Below, one piece after another: positions 10,386-21,796 of a stretch of 64,000 bases of DNA; within the stretch, counting starts at the first letter, position 1, and the number at the start of each line of letters is the position of its first letter. The notes under the pieces are model-generated. The model made no database searches, was not told the DNA's origin, and was given only the letters and a program-made list of their open reading frames with translations. The translations under genes and the position numbers were made by a program. The stretch comes from Arabidopsis thaliana (lineage: Eukaryota; Streptophyta; Magnoliopsida; Brassicales; Brassicaceae): assembly GCF_000001735.4 (NCBI RefSeq), contig NC_003076.8, positions 13,147,835-13,211,834 on the forward strand, read 5' to 3'.

Positions 10386-11860
10386 ATGTCTAGTCGTGGA
10401 AAATTTGCGCAGTATCCGGAGTCGGATAATTGGATACCGAGTGAGAGTGGTGAGATAAACGAAGATTATATTCACTTGGAGCCGTATGGATTACCTGAAT
10501 GGGAAACCCCCGATTCCACGCCCAGACACTCGCCGCCCGGATCGATGTTCTTCGAAACATCAAATGAGAGTTACTTGTGGTCCCGTTCGCATAACCCCGT
10601 ACTATCCCCATCGATTGAGCAAAATCATGGAAACCCTATCCCTGGAACCGAGAATAAAGGAGCCCCTGAAACGCGACAGACCTTAGGCATTATTCAGAGT
10701 CTATTGGGTCATATGATTCAAACACAACAACATCAACAACAAATTCAAGAAAGTCAGCGAGAGGAATCACCATCCGCAAAGTTCTTGAAGCTCGTAATGA
10801 TGATGAGAGACTTAGGAATTCGCGTGTTTAAAGGAGAACAAAACACGGTCGTGACAGATAAATGGCTACGAGACCTTGAGAGTAATTTTGAGATTTCTCG
10901 ATGTCTTGACAACTTCAAGAGATAGATCGCAGTTAACTTCTTGGACGAGGATGCACAAATCTGGTGGGAGAGCGTCACTACCAGGAACCAAGACCAAATG
11001 ATATCATGGGAAGCTTTTAGAAGAGAATTCGAAAAGAAGTACTTTCCACCAGAGGCCCGTGATCGATTGGAGCAGCAATTCATGAACTTAGCACAAGAGG
11101 CAAGGAGTGTCCGATCATACGAGCAAGCTTTCACGCGACTAAGGAGGTACTTATACAACGGACAAGACGATGAAGCATTGATGGTGCGTAGATTCTTGAG
11201 AGGACTCAGGCCAGAGATATGGGGCCGACTACAAGCAGTCACATATGGCAGTGTCAACGAGTTAATCGAACGGGCAATTAATGTAGAGGAGGGTATTGAG
11301 TTGGAGAAGAGTGTAACAAACAAGGAAAGCGATCGATCGGGAGGGAGGAAGACTAATAACACGGAGACCAAAAACAACGCTTCTAAATTCACACTAAATC
11401 AGGAGAGAGACTATGTCGAGGAAGAACAAAGGCTAGCTATAACAACGATAAGGGAAGAAACGATTTTGATCCAAGGGGATGTTACACATGTTGAAAGTTG
11501 GGCCATTTCGCGCGAGTTTGCCCAGTGGTTACCCAACCAACGGCAGTGTATGTCACATGTTATTCCTGCGGTGAAGAAGGGCATCGTTCCAATGTTTGTC
11601 CGAGTAAGAAGACAGGCCAAGTGAATCCAAAGGGCCATTGTTATTGGTGTGGAAGCCAAGACCACTACTCTCACGTGTGTCCAAGTAAACCCACGGGACC
11701 TGACACTCAGCACAACTCACGACCCCCGCCAGCATCAGGAGAAAGAGGACCCCCGGCGAAACGTCAGGCCACGGTTGCTAACGTGTACGCGTCAGATTTA
11801 GAATCGACAGAAACCACAGGACCTCTTAAAGGTTCCGTAATAGGTTTGTATGGGTTCTAA
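10386..11860 (+). pseudogene. Element A gag, copy 1
   Basis: The start MSSRGKFAQYPES follows the primer-binding region by about 190 bases. The retrotransposon gag core (AQIWWESV ... WEAFRREFEKKYFPPEARD ... RRFLRGLRPEIWGRLQ, about 10960-11250) is followed by zinc knuckles CYSCGEEGHRSNVC and CYWCGSQDHYSHVC (11560-11690). A stop at 10923 interrupts the frame before the core, and the frame shifts near 11412, as shown by comparison with copy 2. The protein would package element RNA in cytoplasmic particles. This copy is broken. Confidence 0.9.
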
Positions 11861-11900
11861 CTCTTTTTTTAAAGTAGTTTTTAGATTTTGTGTGTGAATT

Positions 11901-12553
11901 GTGAGAATGTTTTGGCTAGTGTGCGTGAATGCGTTGCCAGAGACTGTAAGTATTGGTGGTGTACCCACATGTGTGTTATTTGACTCGGGAGCAACCAATA
12001 GCTTCATTACGCCTGAGGTGGTCGCAAAGTTCACCACAATTTTTAAGGAAAAGGAAGTTAATATCCTTATCCATACCGCGAGTGATCAACCACCCCTTCA
12101 AACCCGTAGAATCCTATTAGGAGTACCCGTAGTAATCCATAGGACAACCTTACCCGCAAACTTTTTGATTATGCCCATGAGGAAGTTTGAGGTGATTTTG
12201 GGAATGGATTGGTTATCCGGATACCATCCCCGGATAGAGTGTGCTAAGAGTAGAGTGGTGTTCGAGTTAGGAGACCAAACCAAATTAGTCTATACCGGAG
12301 GGAGCCTGAGTGTCAGAGCAGTTTTTGAATCAGCCGTTCATGTCGAGAGTATGCTAGGCCAAGGGGAAGCATATCTAGTAACACTTAACGCGGTTGGAGG
12401 AGACAGTGATGAGGAGATGAAAGTGGAAGACATTCCAACCATAGGTGAATTCGTGGATGTGTTTGGAGCATTAGAAGGCTTGCCACCGTCCCGGAGCAAT
12501 CCTTTTGCCATTAATCTCGAAGATGGAGCTATTCCGATAGCCAAGTCCCCTTA
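11901..12553 (+). pseudogene. Element A protease and start of RT region
   Basis: It contains the aspartic protease motif LFDSGATNSF (about 11980-12009) and the downstream LGMDWLSGYHP block (about 12199-12230) typical of gypsy pol. The frame stops at 12552, just before [11 protein letters not shown], the segment that leads into the RT fingers. The protein would cleave the gag-pol precursor. Confidence 0.88.
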
Positions 12554-12555
12554 GA

Positions 12556-14142
12556 GAATGGCGCCTGCCGAGTTAGCAGAGTTAAAACAACATTTAGGAG
12601 ATCTTCTTGAGGAAGGATTCATACGCCCGAGTTCATCACCATGGGGAGCCTAGGTGTTGTTTGTGAAGAAGAAGGATGATAAGTTACAAGAGATAGTTAC
12701 AGAGTTGAAAATGCTAGATGGACCTAATGCTAGCGGTTATCACATGGCGGACGATGGTACTCTGTTATTCAACGGAAGAATTACGGTACCAGATCGAGGA
12801 AACTTACGACAAGAGATCCTTCGTATGGCGCACTCGTCTACACTAAGTATTCATCCAGGCAGTACCAAAATGTATAAGGACATAAGCAGATATTATCATT
12901 GGCCAGGAATGAAGAAATCGGTAGCTAAATGGGTAAGTCAGTGTGATTCTTGTCAGCGAATAAAGATTGATCCTCAGGTTCCAGCTGGAGTGCTTTAGAG
13001 CTTATTAGTTCCAATGTGGAAATGGGAATCGATCTCTATGGACTTCATCACCGGATTACCTACAAGGAAGGGGCAGAGAAACGATTTAGTTTGGGTTATT
13101 GTTGATCGATTAACCAAGCTGACTCATTTGATACCAGTGAGGAGCATCGATCAAGCTCCAAATCTCGCGGAGAGGTATAAAAAGAAGTGATCAAGCTCCA
13201 CGGTATACCAGCCAATCTCGTGTCAGATCGAGATCCGAAGTTTTCGGCAATTTTTTGGCAAGATCTCCAGAAGGCCCTAGGAACGGATGTCCACATGAGT
13301 ACGGCGTTTCACCCCGAGACCGACGGACAAACCGAGCGGACAATTCGAACCATTGAAGACTTGATTCGAATCTGTGCCTTAGAATGGGGAAGAAGTTGGG
13401 AGGAGAATCTACCATTCATCGAATGTTCTTAAAACAACAGCTACCATTCAAGTATTGGTATATCACCATTCGAAGCTATGTATGGAAGACCTTGTAGAAC
13501 CCCGCTCTACTGGATGGAAGTAGGAGAAAGAACCAAATTCGATCAATGGATAGTTGATGAGGCGGCAGAGAAAATCCAGTTCATACGCGACAACATGAAG
13601 AAGGCACAAGATCGGCAGAAAAAGTACGCGGATCGGAAAAGACGAGAAGTAGAGTTTCAAGTAGGAGATATAGTCTACTTAAAGGTCACAACTCAAAAGG
13701 GGAAGGATTGATTCGGAAAGATAGGGAAGCTGGCAGTACGTTATATTGGTCCTCATCAAATTGTGAGTCGAGTTGGTGAGGTTGCATATAAGTTAGATAT
13801 GCCAGAGATCATGCGACTTAACAAGGTGTTTCATGTGTCTCAATTAAAAGACATGTTCCAAATCCTGATGCTGTAATTTCTGAACCGATACCCGAATTGA
13901 AGACTAACCTCACTTATCCGGAGGGGCCACTCGAGATCGGAGAATGGCACATTCGAAAGTTAAAGCAACGGTTAATTCCTCAAGTTCAAGTATTTTGGGG
14001 AAAACAAAACCGACGGGTAACTACATGGGAGGATGAAGAAAAGTTCCGTGCAAAATATCCTCGACTAGTCGACGCTGAAGAAGAAGATGACAATGAAGCC
14101 GGTCCATCCAATACTCAGGGAATTCGGGTCGAATTCCTATAA
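12556..14142 (+). pseudogene. Element A pol with RT/RNase H deleted, then integrase and C-terminal chromodomain-like tail
   Basis: [10 protein letters not shown] leads into VLFVKKKDD at 12654-12677, which then jumps directly to KLQEIVTELK, a position that in element B lies after RNase H. About 1.2 kb encoding RT and RNase H is therefore missing. The integrase HHCC region (HSSTLSIHPG ... CDSCQRI) and core (MDFITGL, VSDRDPKF, TDGQTER) follow, with stops near 12649, 12996, 13430 and 13709 and a frame change near 13185. The tail WGKQNRRVTTWEDEEKF ends at 14142. It cannot encode replication enzymes. Confidence 0.88.
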
Positions 14143-14153
14143 GGAGGGGCGAA
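14141..14153 (+). other. Element A polypurine tract
   Basis: AAGGAGGGGCGAA lies directly before the LTR start TGTAGTACC and overlaps the pol stop codon. It serves as the plus-strand primer site. The C at 14150 interrupts the purines. Confidence 0.8.
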
Positions 14154-15942
14154 TGTAGTACCCCGCGCATTCACCCGGGGCAAGAAAGAAGGGCAAGAGA
14201 AGAAGAAGAGAGAATGGTGCATGAAATAAGAGGAATGGCCGAGTATTTATAATCTGTGGAAGCCAGAGTAGAGCCCAAATCTCGAAAACATGGGGCCGAA
14301 TCCATTCGGGCAGAGCCGACTTAGTGAGCAAGTTTTGTCCCGAGCCATGCAAGCCAACTTCGAGCCCACGCCTTAGACAACTTGGAGCCGAATCCACCTA
14401 GGTGAGGCAACATGGTGAGCAAGTTTCGTCCCAAAGCCGACTTGGTGACCAAGTCTCGTCCCACTCCTCATGTCCGAATCTTGAGCCTATAAATAGGACC
14501 TTAACCCTTGTAGTTAAACCTTAGAAGCTTTCCCACCAAAACACTGCCCAAACCAAGAGAGAAAGAGAGATCGTCTGAACCTTAAACCCGGAGAGGAGAG
14601 AGATCGTCCGAACCCTTAACCGGAGAGATAGAGAGAGAGTCCGAGCTAGAAATCACCGAGCCTTAGGATAGTCCGAGAAAGAGATCCCGAGTAGAAACCA
14701 TCGATCGAGTTAAGAAGATTCATCGGTGATTGTGGGTTCCGTTTTTGTTTTGCATGTTTGATTATCCTTCTTGCATGTTCTCGATTCTCCCTTCTCTTAG
14801 TTTTGTGGTTGTTGTGGTTGAGTTTGTTGAGGTTGTTAACCGAATAGCTAGGATTGTTAAAACCGAAGCACCTTCCCCTATAGGAGTGGTTGTGATAGAA
14901 TAGCACCATTCGCTTGAGAGGGATGGTTGCGTTGTCAAGACACTACTCGCTAGTATTCGGGAGACTTTTAGAGAAAACTTTATGAACATGTGTGTTGAAA
15001 ACGAACCGCATGTTTCATAGTCTTGATTGGAAAATTGTAGTGTGTGGAGCTTGGAGAGTATCCAAGTTAACTCCATAAGCATGCTACGGTTAAGTGGGAT
15101 GTATGTTACCTTGCCTTGTGATTCCGTTCTTTCCTGGTGTGTGCTTGACGAGATGCAAGTGACCTCAACGGGTTCGAAGGACCCGGAGAGACTGGGTTAG
15201 CTACCCAAGGGCCGGTGTCGCTTACACGACGGTGTAGCCAAGGTGATGTTCCGGTTATATGCCTTTGAGGTTATAACTCGGGTGTTCACGATGTGTTGAG
15301 GAAGACAGTGCATTCGGGACCTAATTAAAACTTTAAGAAACGTTATTTTCTTGTTGTGTTGTGTGTTGCTTGCTACCTTCTCTGTGTACTCTGATTATTT
15401 ATGTTATGCATGTGGGATTATGGGTGGGGACTAGACTAATGTTTCCTTGGGGAACCCGAGCTCATTGAGTAATGCTAGATTACTCATGACTCTACTTGTT
15501 TTGTAGGTAACCTTAGAGGGGATTAGAGGGTGTGGTGAACACTAGGGAACCCGCAATAGTTTTTCAGTGTCCTTTTGTAAAACTTAAAGTATGTATTTTC
15601 GTATCATGTACTTTTGGGCCTCATGCCTTGGCCATAAAAACGATGTTTATGTTGTGATTTTTCCTTGTATTTTCGTAACTCTATGATATTGAAATCGGTA
15701 TTTATTTTAAATTATACGGGTTTCAAACTGATAAGACTTTGTTTGAGTAGACACAACATTTGGGTGAAGTGAGGGTTGGCAAGCCTAAGTGGATCTCAAA
15801 TGGGGAAATGAGTAACCTTGAGTGGGCTAAGGATTGGAATGTGTTTCTGAACCTCGGCTACTCTATGGGAATTCATTTCCATTGTGGCGTCTCCGAGCAG
15901 TGCCGGACTGGCCGAGTTCTAGTGCGGACCGGGGGCGTTACA
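14154..15942 (+). repeat. Element A, middle LTR (complete, 1789 bp)
   Basis: It starts TGTAGTACCCCGCG and ends GGGGGCGTTACA. A TATAAATA box lies at 14488-14495 and the GAGTAAT..ATTACTC hairpin at 15467-15485. It is both the 3' LTR of the left internal region and the 5' LTR of the right internal region. Confidence 0.92.
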
Positions 15943-15960
15943 AAGAGTGGTATCAGAGCA
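15943..15960 (+). other. Element A primer-binding site (initiator Met tRNA)
   Basis: TGGTATCAGAGC at 15949-15960 is complementary to the 3' end of plant initiator methionine tRNA and lies six bases after the LTR end. The same 12-mer follows the LTRs of elements B (23229-23240) and C (37537-37548). Confidence 0.88.
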
Positions 15961-16152
15961 TGGTTTTGATGCTTTTGGGATCCGGTTTTTCAAATGTTTT
16001 ATCGAGTAAATAGTCGCAAAAGGCACTTAGGATAATCCGGGTCGTTCACCACTATTAGGATAGAGGGGGGAAATATTAGAAACCTAAGATCGTTGTTGGA
16101 TTGGATGCAGATATCAAGGCAGGGGTCGGACGAGAACCAGTAGAGAGATGTG

Positions 16153-17582
16153 ATGTCTAGTCGTGGAAACTTTGCGTAGTATCCGGAGTCGGATAATTGG
16201 ATACCGAGTGAGAGTGGTGAGATAAACAGAGATTATATTCACTTGGAGCCGTATGGATTACCTGAATGGGAAACCCCCGATTCCACGCCCAAACACTCGC
16301 CGCCCGGATCGATGTTCTTCGAAACATCAAATGAGAGTTACTTGCGGTCTTGATCGCATAACCTCGTACAATCCCCATCGATTGAGCAAAATCATGGAAA
16401 CCCTATCCCTGGAACCGAGAACCAAGGATCCCCTGAAACGCAACAGACCTTAGACATTATTCAGAGTCTATTGGGTCATATGATTCAAACACAACAACAT
16501 CAACAACAAATTCAAGAAAGCCAGCGAGAGGAATCACCATCCGCAAAGTTCTTGAAGCTCGTAATGATGATGAGAGACTTAGGAATTCGCGTGTTTAAAG
16601 GAGAACAAAACACGGTCGTGGCAGACAACTGGCTACGAGACCTTGAGAGGAATTTTGAGATTTCTCGATGTCTTGATAACTTCAAGACACAGATCGCAGT
16701 TAATTTCTTGGACGAGGATGCACAAATCTGGTGAGAGAGCGTCACTGCCAGGAACCAAGACCAAATGATATCATGGGAAGCTTTTAGAAGAGAATTCGAA
16801 AAGAAGTACTTTCCACCGGAGGCCCGTGATCGATTGGAGCAGCAATTCATGAACTTAGCACAAGAGGCAAGGAGTGTCCGATCATACGAGCAAGCTTTCA
16901 CGCGACTAAGGAGGTACTTATACAACGGACAAGACGATGAAGCATTGATGGTGCGTAGATTCTTGAGAGGACTCAGGCCAGAGATATGGGACCGACTACA
17001 AGCAGTCACATATGGCAGTGTCAACGAGTTAACCGAACGAGCAGTTAATGTAGAGGAAGGTATTGAATTGGAGAAGAGTGTAACCAACAAGGAAAGCGAT
17101 CGATCGGGAGGGAGGAAGACTAATAACGCGGAGACCAAAAACAACGCTCCTAAATTCACACCGAATCAGGAGAGAGACTATGATCGAGGAAGAAGAAAGG
17201 CTAGCTATAACAACGATAAGGGAAGAAACGATTTTGATCCAAGGGGATGTTACACATGTGGAAAGTTGGGCCATTTCGCGCAAGTTTGCCAGTGGTTACC
17301 CAACCAACGGAAGCGTATGTCGCATGTTTTTCCTGCAGTGAAGAAGGGCATCGTTCCAATGTTTGTCCGAGTAAGAAGACAGGCCAAGTGAATCCAAAGG
17401 GCCATTGTTATTGGTGTGGAAGCCAAGCCCACTACTCTCACGCGTGTCCAAGTAAACCCACAGGACCCGACACTCAGCACAACTCACGACCCCCGCCACC
17501 ATCAGGAGAAAGAGGACCCCCGACGAAACGTCAGGCGACGGTTGCTAACGTGTATGTGTTAGATTTAGAATCAACAGAATAG
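16153..17582 (+). pseudogene. Element A gag, copy 2
   Basis: It is collinear with copy 1. The frame has stops at 16177 (ninth codon), 16354 and 16732, and then stays open through the gag core and a first knuckle CYTCGKLGHFAQVC that copy 1 has lost by frameshift. It shifts frame near 17285 and ends inside VYVLDLESTE, where it is joined to the middle of an LTR at about 17582. The two gag copies share most positions, so they come from closely related elements. Confidence 0.9.
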
Positions 17583-18669
17583 TTGAGACCGAAGCACCTT
17601 GCCCTATAGGAGTGGTTGTGTTAGAATAGCACCATTCGCTTTAGAGGGATGGTTGCGTTGTCAAGACACTACTCGCTAGTATTCGAGAGACTTTTAGAGA
17701 GAACTTTATGAACATGTGTGTTGAAAACGAACCGCATGTTTCATAGTGTTGATTGGAAGATCGTAGTGTGTGGAGCTTGGAGAGTATCCAAGTTAACTCC
17801 ATAAGCATGCTACGGTTAAGTGGGATGTATCTGACCTTGCCTTGTGATTCCGTTCTTTCGTGGGGTGTGCTTGACGAGATGCAAGTGACCTCAAGAATTT
17901 TAAAGACCCGGAGAGACTGGGTTAGCTACCCAAGGGCCGGTGTCGCTTACACGACGGTGTAGCCAAGGTGATGTTCCGGTTATATGCCTTTGTGGTTATA
18001 ACTCGGGTGTTCACGATGTGTTGAGGAAGACAGTGCATTCGGGCCCTAATTAAAACTTTAAGAAACGTTATTTTCTTGTTGTGTTGTGTGTTGCTTGCTA
18101 CCTTCTCTATGTACTCTGATTATTTATGTTATGCATGTGGGATTATGGGTGGAGATTAGACTAATGTTTCCTTGGGGAACCCGAGCTCATTGAGTAATGC
18201 TAGATTACTCATGACTCTACTTGTTTTGCAGATAACCTTAGAGGGGATTAGAGGGAGTGGTGAACACTAGGGAACCCGCAATAGTTTTTCAGTGTCCTTT
18301 TGTAAAACTTTTAAAGTATGTATTTTCGTATCGTGTACTTTTGGGCCTCATGCCTTGGCCATAAAAACGATGTTTATGTTGTGATTTTTCCTTGTATTTT
18401 CGTAACTCTATGATATTGAAATCGGTATTTATTTTAAATTATACGGGTTTCAAACTGATAAGACTTTGTCCGAGTCGACACAACATTTGGGTGAAGTGAG
18501 GGTCGGCAAGCCTAAGCTGATCTCAAATGGGGAAATGAGTAACCTTGAGTGGGCTAAGGATCAGAATGTGTTTTTGAACCTCGGCTACTCTATGGGAATT
18601 TATTTCCATTGTGGCGTCTCCGAGCCGTGCCGGATTGGCCGAGTTCTAGTGCGGACCATGGGCGTTACA
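17582..18669 (+). repeat. Element A, third LTR (first ~700 bases missing)
   Basis: It starts inside the LTR at the block equivalent to 9090 (accgaagcacctt) and is complete to the terminal GGCGTTACA at 18669. The hairpin is at 18192-18210. The immediate flank GGCGGCCCCTCAAG resumes the Athila-like 5' LTR. Confidence 0.9.
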
Positions 18670-19685
18670 GGCGGCCCCTCAAGTTTTCCACCGATCACTA
18701 GGGCGCACAACCACTCCTTCCTTTCCTCTGGCCGCCGACCTCAAGCCTCCCTAAGAAGCCCAGAAACTTGGCCCATCACTTACTAATGAACGGAAAGACG
18801 TTTCTACCCTTTGATATAATGAAGCCCTCTAAATATTAAGATTAGGGGAAACCCTAATCACCACTCACGAAATTAGGCTGCCTCCTGCGACTCTCTCGCC
18901 TCCAAGCCGTTCTCCTCTTGTTCTTCATTCATTTTCTCTTCTCTCTTCTCTACTTGTAAAAGAAAGAAGATTTATCAAGCTTTGAATTTCCGGAGACGAT
19001 CTCTAAACCCTTTTTTATACTCATACTCTTTTTATGCAATTTCTTATTTATATGATGTTGTGTTTTTTGAGTATCTGTGAGTAGATCTGTAGTTAGGTTT
19101 TAGGAGCGTTTCAAAAGGCACTCATGGGGACTTTAGATCAAGTTTAGGTTGGCGGTTTCTATGGTTTTGTTTGATCGTTTACACTGTTCTTTCTAGTTGT
19201 ATGTCCGGAACGTCAACTAGTACATGTTCTTAGGTATTTTATAATGAGGTGAAATCTTGTATAATTGCTTGAACTACCTCAACTGAATAAGAAACTATAA
19301 CCGTTGCTGACCGCCAAGTGATAAGGACTTCTGAACTAAAATCAAACTTGAACTTAATGCTTTGACCTATTCTTGTTACCGTGTTGGCACCTATATTCTA
19401 GGGTTGACTGTGTAGCTTAAAGAGATTAGCCGGCTTCCACCTATAGCCCAGGGTTAGCCAAACCTGAATAAGTTTCGTATGTACGAGAATTTTGAAGTAA
19501 ACAAACCTAACCATGTTATCACCTAAACTGGGATCTATACTTTTTGTTTGAACCATAATGCCCGGAGAAAACCCCCGATGACCTTACGCTTTCGTTTACT
19601 TGTTTAACACCACTCTCTTAATTGTCATTTACTTTTATTGCTTTTTTTTACAGTCTTTTTTATTGCTTTCTTATTTCTACTACAC
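18670..19685 (+). repeat. Athila-like 5' LTR, second part
   Basis: It aligns with 43563-44550 of the 3' LTR, including the block around TTTTTACAGTCTT. It stops at ctactacac near 19685, whereas the 3' LTR continues for about 190 bases more. The LTR end, the primer-binding site and the leader have been deleted, so this element could not prime reverse transcription. Confidence 0.85.
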
Positions 19686-19717
19686 GCAAAATCCGAAGAG
19701 TTCAAAGTCAACAAGCT

Positions 19718-21700
19718 ATGGCCGAACAAAGGAATCGAGACAAAGGTCTCCATGCGTATCAGCCACAATAAGTCTCAGCTTTACATGAGCACGGACAACC
19801 CCTACACGATGAAGATGACAACCCCATATATGAGGCAGCTGAAGAACAACTCGCTCCACAAGACCGAGAGCATCCGGAAGCTCAGCCTTCCTAAATCACT
19901 TCTACACGAAGTCAAGATCCAACTCTTTGAGGAACAAGCTGCAAGGATTCCAACAAGGACTGGTCGAATCCTTCTATGAAGCATGGGAACGATTTAAGGA
20001 CTACGAATGTGATTATCCTCATCATGGTTTCCCCGAAGGTAAGCTCATAAGTATATTCTATAAAGGACTGCATGCCAAATTCCAACTGTCACTCGATACG
20101 GCGAGCAAGACTTCACAACTAAGAACGTCGACGATGCACGTGCCCTCATTCAAAATTTGGCAACCAGCAACAGTAATGCTTCAACGGATTTTGATAGGAC
20201 CATCCGTTCTAAGGACTCCGACTCAAAGGAGATGTCTGAGCTAAAGAACATGATGGCCCAACTTCTAAAGAATCAAAACTGAGCTGTGAACGCATGCGAG
20301 ACGATCGGCAACACGGAAGCCTTCCAAGGGTACAATGACACATTCGATCAAGAAGAAGAAGTTAACGATGTTGAAACCCAAGGATTCTAGCAGAACCGCG
20401 GTTACAACAATAACTTCAACAACAACTTTAAAGGTAACTCTAATCTCTCTTATAGGAATTCGAATGTTGAGAACCCTCATGATTAATATTATCCGCCGGT
20501 GAAGCCTTTCCAAGGTCGATTTCCAAACGCAAACTACAACACCAACAACTTCCAGCCAAGAGCCCCCTTCAACAACAATAATACGGCGCCCTTCAAAACT
20601 GGACCGGCCGAACTCGCACCATCCAACGACAATAAGCTTGAGATGATGATACAAGACAGGGCAAATGAGAATCGCAAGGCCAATAAAGCTATGGAAACAC
20701 GGATAGAGAATAAGTACGGTGAGTTAAATGGAAAGTTTGAAAGTCTTACCACGCATATGAAGAAGCTCGAGACTCAAATAGTGCAAAACTCTGAGTCGGT
20801 CAAAAGGCAGCCCGACACACTTCCAGGAAGGACTGAGGAAAATCCTAAAGGATATTGCAACATTGTAGCGGGCAAAGCCGAGTCCTTAGTAACACCTACC
20901 GATCCCCACAAGAACGTGGTCTGTGATCCGAAGAACGTTGTAAAGGGGAAGCCCGAATGCTACCCATTACGGAAGCTTCCTAAAGGCGAAGACCCTGGGC
21001 AAGTGTGGTAGAGAAGATCGGACTGCGAGATTTATCTACATCCAACCTTAATCTAGTCTTCGGAGATTCGTCCCAAAAGACTCCCAACGGATTACTCCAC
21101 GACCTTCTGCTAGTCGTAGGGGATTGCATAGTCCCGATAGACTTTTACGTGTTAGATATAGACAAGGAGATCGACAAGCCATTATTCTTGCGACGAACTT
21201 TTCTTGCAACTATTGGTGCCGTGATTGATCACAACAGCAAGAAAACCATATTCACCAAGGTCAACAAAAATCGTCTATCCAACAATCTCAAAGGCGATCT
21301 CATACCCGGTAATTCCTCTGCCTGATAACCTTGTTGGTCCTGATACCAACAAGGTGGAGAATGGCAACCGTGAAGCTCGCCAGAGGGTCCAAAAGCTGAA
21401 GTCCAAACCGCCCAAACGGCCTAACATCTCAAAGATGAAAATCATCATTCCTCTGGAGCATGGAAGGGAAGGCAAAGAACATATCCAAGAGATGATAAAG
21501 CAAACTAAATAAGTTTTCCTACAAGGTAAGGTTTCTAAAACTCCATTTAGAAGAAAACTTAACATAAAAGCGCGGCGGGATATCAAGATATCAAGGACGC
21601 CAAAGGAGAAGCAATCCTTGAAGCTCCTCCCTATTGAACCCAATGGGTTCCCAAACGTCAAGCCACGACGTCAAACAAGTGCGCTGAATAAGAGGGAACC
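19718..21700 (+). pseudogene. Athila-like gag and protease remnant
   Basis: A start codon at 19718 opens MAEQRNRDKG and soon stops. The gag segment FYEAWERFKDYECDYPHHGF (about 19970-20030) is the Athila-type gag core; an asparagine-rich and coiled stretch (20499-21000) leads to LPGRTEENPKG, a typical Athila motif. A protease-like part follows (LVFGDSSQKTP.GLLHDLLL.VGD...P.DFYVLD, 21050-21200). Frames change around 19930, 20130-20500 and 21005. After 21330 a basic reading frame without recognisable domains ends near 21700. RT is absent. Confidence 0.75.
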
Positions 21701-21729
21701 CACTAGGTATATACTCTTCTTAAGGATTT

Positions 21730-21796
21730 AAAATTTACTTTTGCTTTTGATCTTTAAAGTATTTGTTTAAAATTTACTTTTGCTTTTGATCTTTAA
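21730..21796. repeat. Tandem duplicate of a 28-bp AT-rich block
   Basis: The block AAAATTTACTTTTGCTTTTG plus eight more bases occurs at 21730-21757 and identically at 21769-21796, a 39-base period. It directly precedes the truncated start of element B. Confidence 0.9.

Larger units (their letters stand above)
8462..18669 (+). mobile_element. Element A: chromovirus-like gypsy with three LTRs and two internal regions
   Basis: The order is LTR (8462-10177), gag, protease, truncated pol, integrase, purine tract, LTR (14154-15942), primer-binding site, second gag, then a partial LTR (17582-18669). Flanking sequence on the two sides is continuous in the Athila-like 3' LTR (43558-43575), proving insertion into the 5' LTR. 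The GIRVEF end of pol, the purine tract and the TGGTATCAGAGC primer-binding site match element B, so A and B are relatives. The GKQNRRVTTWEDE tail resembles the chromodomain-type C-terminus of Tekay-like chromoviruses. About 20 bases of the first LTR are missing. Confidence 0.85.

Noticed and set aside
10754..11392. 212- and 215-codon minus-strand frames opposite element A gag (also 16512-17159)
   Set aside because: They mirror the conserved gag core on the other strand; codon pattern and homology support the plus strand.
15943..15960. TGGTATCAGAGC as part of a tRNA gene
   Set aside because: It is only the 12-base tRNA-complementary primer site after the LTR; no cloverleaf surrounds it.
20265..20654. 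129-codon minus-strand frame in the Athila-like interior
   Set aside because: It is antisense to the asparagine-rich gag region, whose repeated AAC codons give a V-rich shadow frame.
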